Part shown: positions 59,916-64,000 of the stretch, in pieces | Layout of the letters: each line of letters begins with the position of its first letter | Numbering within the stretch: the stretch's first letter is position 1 | IMG/VR virus record: IMGVR_UViG_3300004097_003605 | Coordinates: 1-64,000 of that record | DNA length: 64,000 nucleotides | Source of the DNA: a virus | Strand: one strand, 5' to 3' | The notes under the pieces: generated by a model | The model's input: the letters and a program-made list of their open reading frames with translations, nothing else | The model's database searches: none | What the model was told of the DNA's origin: nothing | Made by a program: the position numbers and the translations under genes

Positions 59916-62900
59916 TCAGTCTGATTCGAAGTCCTGAGTCGAGAATTTCAATGTGCGGCAATTCTCCATGACAGTCCGCACGACGTTATCGGGAACGCCC
60001 TCTGGAATCTCGATCTGGATTTCCATCGTCACGTTGGCACTGGCACCGGGAAGTCCAGTCAGATGACTGAGTACTTCCTCGGCCACACGCCCGGCATCAC
60101 GACCCAGTCGACTGGCATCGAGGGGGATCGCACCGAAGAAGCGGCGAGGTTTCGTGTCGACTTCTTCCGCATCCTGAGACTCACCATCTTCGGTCGGTTC
60201 CGAACCTCCGGGCGTCGTACCGCCAGAGGGCTTTCCGGAGCCTCCGCCTGGCCACGGTGCGGTTTCATCGGTCCCGATCTGCGCTGAAGCGATGTCGGGC
60301 TTGACCAGAACAGTACTTCCGTCGGCGATGATGTTGGCATTCGTTGAATAGCGCAGACCTCGGTAGCGGTTTCGATCAGGGTCGAAGGCATCAGCGACGG
60401 CGAAGGTGTCTTCGCTCCATGTCAGCGAACTCACGCCGTCGATCATCGACTGGATGATCGCCCGCTGGTTCTTGAATCGAGGCAGGTACAGATACTGGGC
60501 CATGTCCTCGCAGAGCTGTTTGACTCCAACGTGGTTGCCTCGCCACAGCGGGACGCGGTCAAGGTCCATGCGCAGACGCACGCCGGCGTACTCGGTAACG
60601 AACAACTCCTCGCTGACGAGTTTCTTTGAGGCTCGTACAGGAAGTCGATCGGCGCCGGTGGCTTTGAATGTCTGCCACTGGACGGGCTGAGTCGGCTCCG
60701 GTTGAGTCGGGACCAGTAGCCACTGATAGGTTTCCGGAATTCGTGCCTGCACGGTTCCGTCGGATTCCTCAAACTTGGTCTTGGCCTGATTCGTCTGGAA
60801 TGGGTCGAGGTTGAGTGACGTGCGGTCGTTGTAAATCGACTTCCACGCCAGGTACTTGCGAACAGCGTCTTCGAGGTCTGTAAGCCTCGTCCGATCGGCG
60901 GCCGCAAACACCAGAGTATTGCGGTTGATACGAGGGCTGCTGCCGCGCTGTTCAAGAATGGCCTGAGCAGCCTGCAGGGCGAGACTGTCTTCGTTCTTGT
61001 TCACGTGGGGCGATTCCGGTTTCAGAATCACGAGGCGTCCTTCGGTTTCGTCTGGGACGTCGGCTCCGGAGTCCGGGCAGGCGTGAACCCTCTCGAAGTC
61101 GCCGGCGTGCTTCTGCTCGGCTGCCAGGCGATTGCGGATCTCTTCCAGCACATCGTCATCAGTCTGTTCCGCGGCCCGGTCCTGAGCGACTCGCGTGACG
61201 CTGGGCTGAGTCGAATACCAGTAGCGGCTGCCATCGACATACAGGTGTGTCGCCTGATCGGTGAGCCGCCGGAGGGCATCGCCAAAGACGGCCACGCCTT
61301 CTCCTGGTTGAACGCAGCCCAGCTTGATGCGGCGATCGTCGACGCCTTTGCGCGCCGTGTCCGCGATGGGGGCCGAGCCGACATAGATCGTACGTGCCAC
61401 GCGGCGGCAAGCAGACAGACGGCCGAGGTTGGGGTTGTCGCGGTCGATGCGTCGTGACAGCGAATCGTTGCCATCCACGTCGGTTTCGATGACCGTGGTC
61501 CATGCGGGCGACAGGCCGGACTTGGTGGTGATCTCGCTGAGGATTGCGGAATCGTCCATCGGAATCATGGCCGGCATGATCATCAGAGATTTGTCATCGC
61601 CTTCCCACAGCGAGTAGATCACTGTGGCCATCAGACGCAGCACGCCACGAGTTCTCTGGAATTCTTCCAGCGAGGCCCAGTCGGTATAGAGTCGTTCGAA
61701 CAGCTCTGGGTGAACCGGATAGGCCAGCTCGACTTTGCGGCGGTAGTCGCCGTCGCGGCAGCCGGACGGGAATTCGGCTTCCTGCTTCTTGTAGAGCTGC
61801 ATGTAGGCATCGATCACCGCGTCCCGCGAGGCGAGGTTGTCTGGTTCGATCGATTCAAACAATCGCCGTCGAACGATCTCGTAGCTCTCTTCCTGACTGG
61901 CGGGCCGCCAGCTCGATTTCACGCGGGTGAACGTGTTCTCCAGAATGTCGAGTGCCTTCTGGCCGCCCTCGCCACCGACCTCAATCCGCGACTGAGGCAG
62001 CGACGCCACGACCAGCACGTTTGGAGACTTGGCGGCCTCTGTCAGCGACTGAGCGAAGGTGAGGTTGGAGTCGAAACTGCCGCCGGGCAGGTCAGGCGTC
62101 TCGTATGTCTGACGGATGTAGGCGACCCATTCGTCGATCAGGATCAGCGTTGGTCCGGCTTTGGCGAACAGCTCGCTGAGGATGTCTGAGCCCGGACTCG
62201 TGCCGTTTTTGTCCGAGTCCGCGACGATGGCGTACCCTTTCTTGCCGAGCAGTTGCCAGGCCATTTCACCCCACAGCGTATGAACGACAGTTCCGTCCGG
62301 TTTCTTGTGAGCCTGACCGGCCGAGAGCGCCGTGCCCACCAATACGGCACGTTTGGCTTTCGGCAGCTCGGTGGCTTCGGTTTCACTCAGCAGAACATCG
62401 ATGCCCGGCAGATCGGCCGCGCTGGTTCCAGACACCAGGTGATACAGCGCCAGCATCGAGTGTGTTTTTCCGCCACCGAAGTTGGTCTGCAGTTCGATGA
62501 CTGGGTCACTGCCGTTTCCGGTCAGACGATTAATCGCCCCCAGCAGCAGTCCACGTAAGCCGTCGGTGATGAACGTGCGGCGAAAGAACTCTTTGGGATT
62601 GCCGTACTCGTCGGTGGCGTCGCCGCGGATGACTTGCGCGAGGTCGGCGGCGAACTCGGCCTGAGCGAACCGGCCGCTGGCGACATCGGGGTGAGGCGTC
62701 ACGACGTCGCGCCAGGGACGCAGTCCGCCGGTGGGTGTCCCGGCAAGGGCTTCCTTCTGAGCCCGTCGCGTTTCCTGACGAGCCAGTTCGCGGGAGCGTG
62801 TGTGTTGAGTGTCCGCCTTCAGGCGATCCACCTGCGCGGCTTCGTCGCCGGCCGAGATGGATGACAGCAGGCGGTGGATCGTATCCAGAGCCCGCCAGGT

Positions 62901-63230
62901 GTCGTCCGTGCTGAAGGCTTCCTGGTGAGCCCATCGGTTTCGGATTTCGGACAGCTCGTGCAGCATGCCGCGTTCGGCTTTGCCCAGCTTGTTGCGGAAC
63001 AGGTACTGCCATTCGCTGTTGATGACGTTGACGATCAGCGGTGCGTCCCAGGGGATCTGAGCCCGACTGGCCTTCTCGGCAGTGGATTTGTTGCTCCGCA
63101 GGACCTCGCGGATCTTCTCCTGCCACTCATCTTTGTGACGGGCTTTCATTTCCCGTTCGACGAAGGGCTGCATGCCTTCGACGAACAGGTCCAGCGCGGT
63201 GCCTACGCGGTCTTTGTTGCTCTTTGCCAT
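59916..63230 (-). CDS. DUF499 ATPase with N-terminal Swt1-type HEPN domain
   Basis: This is a 1104-residue protein. Residues about 1-130 resemble Swt1-family HEPN domains (LHELSEIRNRWAHQEAF with the Arg-x-x-x-His pattern). The DUF499 ATPase has Walker A NFGGGKTHSM (near 250-258), TLILIDEWVAY (Walker B, near 365) and LPQSRIEVGGEGG. The C-terminus has a winged segment and a Gly/Pro/Glu-rich linker. DUF499 proteins pair with DUF1156 methylases and relate to BrxC/PglY of BREX systems. The DUF1156-type gene lies directly upstream (22-base gap), and this gene converges with the kinase gene. Confidence 0.85.
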   Translation of the reverse strand: MAKSNKDRVGTALDLFVEGMQPFVEREMKARHKDEWQEKIREVLRSNKSTAEKASRAQIPWDAPLIVNVINSEWQYLFRNKLGKAERGMLHELSEIRNRWAHQEAFSTDDTWRALDTIHRLLSSISAGDEAAQVDRLKADTQHTRSRELARQETRRAQKEALAGTPTGGLRPWRDVVTPHPDVASGRFAQAEFAADLAQVIRGDATDEYGNPKEFFRRTFITDGLRGLLLGAINRLTGNGSDPVIELQTNFGGGKTHSMLALYHLVSGTSAADLPGIDVLLSETEATELPKAKRAVLVGTALSAGQAHKKPDGTVVHTLWGEMAWQLLGKKGYAIVADSDKNGTSPGSDILSELFAKAGPTLILIDEWVAYIRQTYETPDLPGGSFDSNLTFAQSLTEAAKSPNVLVVASLPQSRIEVGGEGGQKALDILENTFTRVKSSWRPASQEESYEIVRRRLFESIEPDNLASRDAVIDAYMQLYKKQEAEFPSGCRDGDYRRKVELAYPVHPELFERLYTDWASLEEFQRTRGVLRLMATVIYSLWEGDDKSLMIMPAMIPMDDSAILSEITTKSGLSPAWTTVIETDVDGNDSLSRRIDRDNPNLGRLSACRRVARTIYVGSAPIADTARKGVDDRRIKLGCVQPGEGVAVFGDALRRLTDQATHLYVDGSRYWYSTQPSVTRVAQDRAAEQTDDDVLEEIRNRLAAEQKHAGDFERVHACPDSGADVPDETEGRLVILKPESPHVNKNEDSLALQAAQAILEQRGSSPRINRNTLVFAAADRTRLTDLEDAVRKYLAWKSIYNDRTSLNLDPFQTNQAKTKFEESDGTVQARIPETYQWLLVPTQPEPTQPVQWQTFKATGADRLPVRASKKLVSEELFVTEYAGVRLRMDLDRVPLWRGNHVGVKQLCEDMAQYLYLPRFKNQRAIIQSMIDGVSSLTWSEDTFAVADAFDPDRNRYRGLRYSTNANIIADGSTVLVKPDIASAQIGTDETAPWPGGGSGKPSGGTTPGGSEPTEDGESQDAEEVDTKPRRFFGAIPLDASRLGRDAGRVAEEVLSHLTGLPGASANVTMEIQIEIPEGVPDNVVRTVMENCRTLKFSTQDFESD

Positions 63231-63252
63231 GACGGGTCAATCCCTGATATGT

Positions 63253-64000
63253 CTATTCGAAGAGTTCTGTTTGAGTCTCTGCCTTTGGTGCTTCGCGGGC
63301 GAGTCGGGTGATTTCCGGCCAGCTCACGACCAGGCCGTTGTAGCTGCGGGCCTGGTCGGCCAGTTTTTTCTTTTCGCAGGTCTGGTACAGGCGGTAGGCC
63401 AGTTCGCGGGCGATTTCGCCGTTGGCGCTGCCGACGCGGGCCAGTAAGGCTCCGGCACCGGATTCGCCGTCGCTTTCCAGTTTGCGGATCAGATGCTGCG
63501 CGACTTCCCACATTGTCAGTCGCGAGTCCGTGGTCGGGTCCCAGCCGGCGTCCATTTCGTCGCGTTGTAGCAGGCTGACTTTGCCGGCTCCGGATTTGGC
63601 GATACCGGCTTCGACGACGCCGGAGACGCTGACGGCCATGGCCTTCGAAAGGGTTTCGGCATCGCCGAAGGGGCCTTCGGTCATGCCGTACTGCTCGAAC
63701 CAGCGGAGGGCGAACCGCGTTTCGGCGTCAAAATCGGATTCCTGCTCGACGAGCGACTCGTCCAGGACCTGATTGATCAGCTGCAGCGCCTCGCGGACGG
63801 ACATCGGTGAGCCGTCGGCGTTGACGACCTTGCTGTAGCGGCTGAACACGGCCATCCCCGGCCCGATCGAAGCCTGAGCCAGGTCCACCGGAGCCACGTT
63901 GCCCGATTGCAGGTGTTTGATCGCTTCGGGTAACTCTTTCCGCAAAGCGTTCGCAAAGTCTCGACGTGTTACCATCGAAGCGTCAGAAGGTCTCGAACGG
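63253..64000 (-). CDS. C-terminal part of a DUF1156-type DNA adenine methylase (cut by window edge)
   Basis: The frame is open to the right edge, so the catalytic N-terminal part is outside the window. The visible 249 codons begin at the edge with RSRPSDAS before an internal Met. VTRRDFANALRKELPEAIKHLQ, GNVAPVDLAQASIGPGMAVFSRYSKVV and SVREALQLINQVLDE are characteristic of the C-terminal part of DUF1156 (COG1743) methylases. Paired with the DUF499 ATPase it would form the modification part of a BREX-like or related defence system. The usual full length is around 900-1000 residues. Confidence 0.83.
   Translation of the reverse strand, partial: RSRPSDASMVTRRDFANALRKELPEAIKHLQSGNVAPVDLAQASIGPGMAVFSRYSKVVNADGSPMSVREALQLINQVLDESLVEQESDFDAETRFALRWFEQYGMTEGPFGDAETLSKAMAVSVSGVVEAGIAKSGAGKVSLLQRDEMDAGWDPTTDSRLTMWEVAQHLIRKLESDGESGAGALLARVGSANGEIARELAYRLYQTCEKKKLADQARSYNGLVVSWPEITRLAREAPKAETQTELFE

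Overview
The window looks like a piece of a Planctomycetota genome, inferred from the gene families rather than from a marker gene. Pointers are a serine recombinase followed by DUF2924, a prohead protease fused to the major capsid protein, a CARF-sigma54 activator beside a Ser/Thr kinase, and high-GC coding DNA that falls in GC over the Druantia-like genes. It is an accessory region: defence genes on both sides of a complete-looking prophage, beginning at the 3' part of a tRNA-Asn gene with its own terminator.

Layout. 1-135: tRNA-Asn end and terminator. 381-3604: leftward mcrB-mcrC type IV restriction pair. About 3700-6440: leftward recombination operon (small protein, DUF2924, large serine recombinase, HTH protein). 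6640-18634: rightward early and replication region: LexA, two unknown proteins, an ECF-like sigma factor, Sak4-like ATPase, DUF669, RusA, an inserted PIN toxin-antitoxin pair, SF2 helicase, primase-polymerase, ParB-methyltransferase, DUF1937 protein. 18658-20067: leftward cluster of five small genes ending at a terminator. 20184-36641: packaging, head, lysis-like and tail genes of a siphovirus-like phage. 36677-43512: four consecutive glycosyltransferase/methyltransferase genes, the first a 1214-residue multidomain protein. 43864-53848: two leftward genes resembling Druantia type III (druE, druH). 54160-59898: a probable sigma54-controlled pair (coiled-coil PD-(D/E)XK protein plus a small protein), a divergent RtcR-like CARF-sigma54 activator and a kinase-TPR-FHA protein. 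59916-64000: a HEPN-DUF499 ATPase and the C-terminal part of a DUF1156 methylase, cut by the window edge.

Two regulatory signals link genes. First, a 34-base element with a 17-base invariant core occurs three times, each time in the same orientation just upstream of a phage operon (recombination, replication, structural). It may be the promoter of the phage-encoded sigma factor or an operator of the phage repressor. It also ties the recombinase operon to the phage. Second, a close match to the -24/-12 sigma54 consensus lies in front of the PD-(D/E)XK gene and faces the CARF-sigma54 activator. This suggests an inducible defence or RNA-damage module in which the activator senses a nucleotide or RNA-end signal and switches on the nuclease-like effector.

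No CRISPR array, IS element, diversity-generating retroelement or rRNA gene was seen. All homology statements come from reading motifs and architecture; no database search was run.
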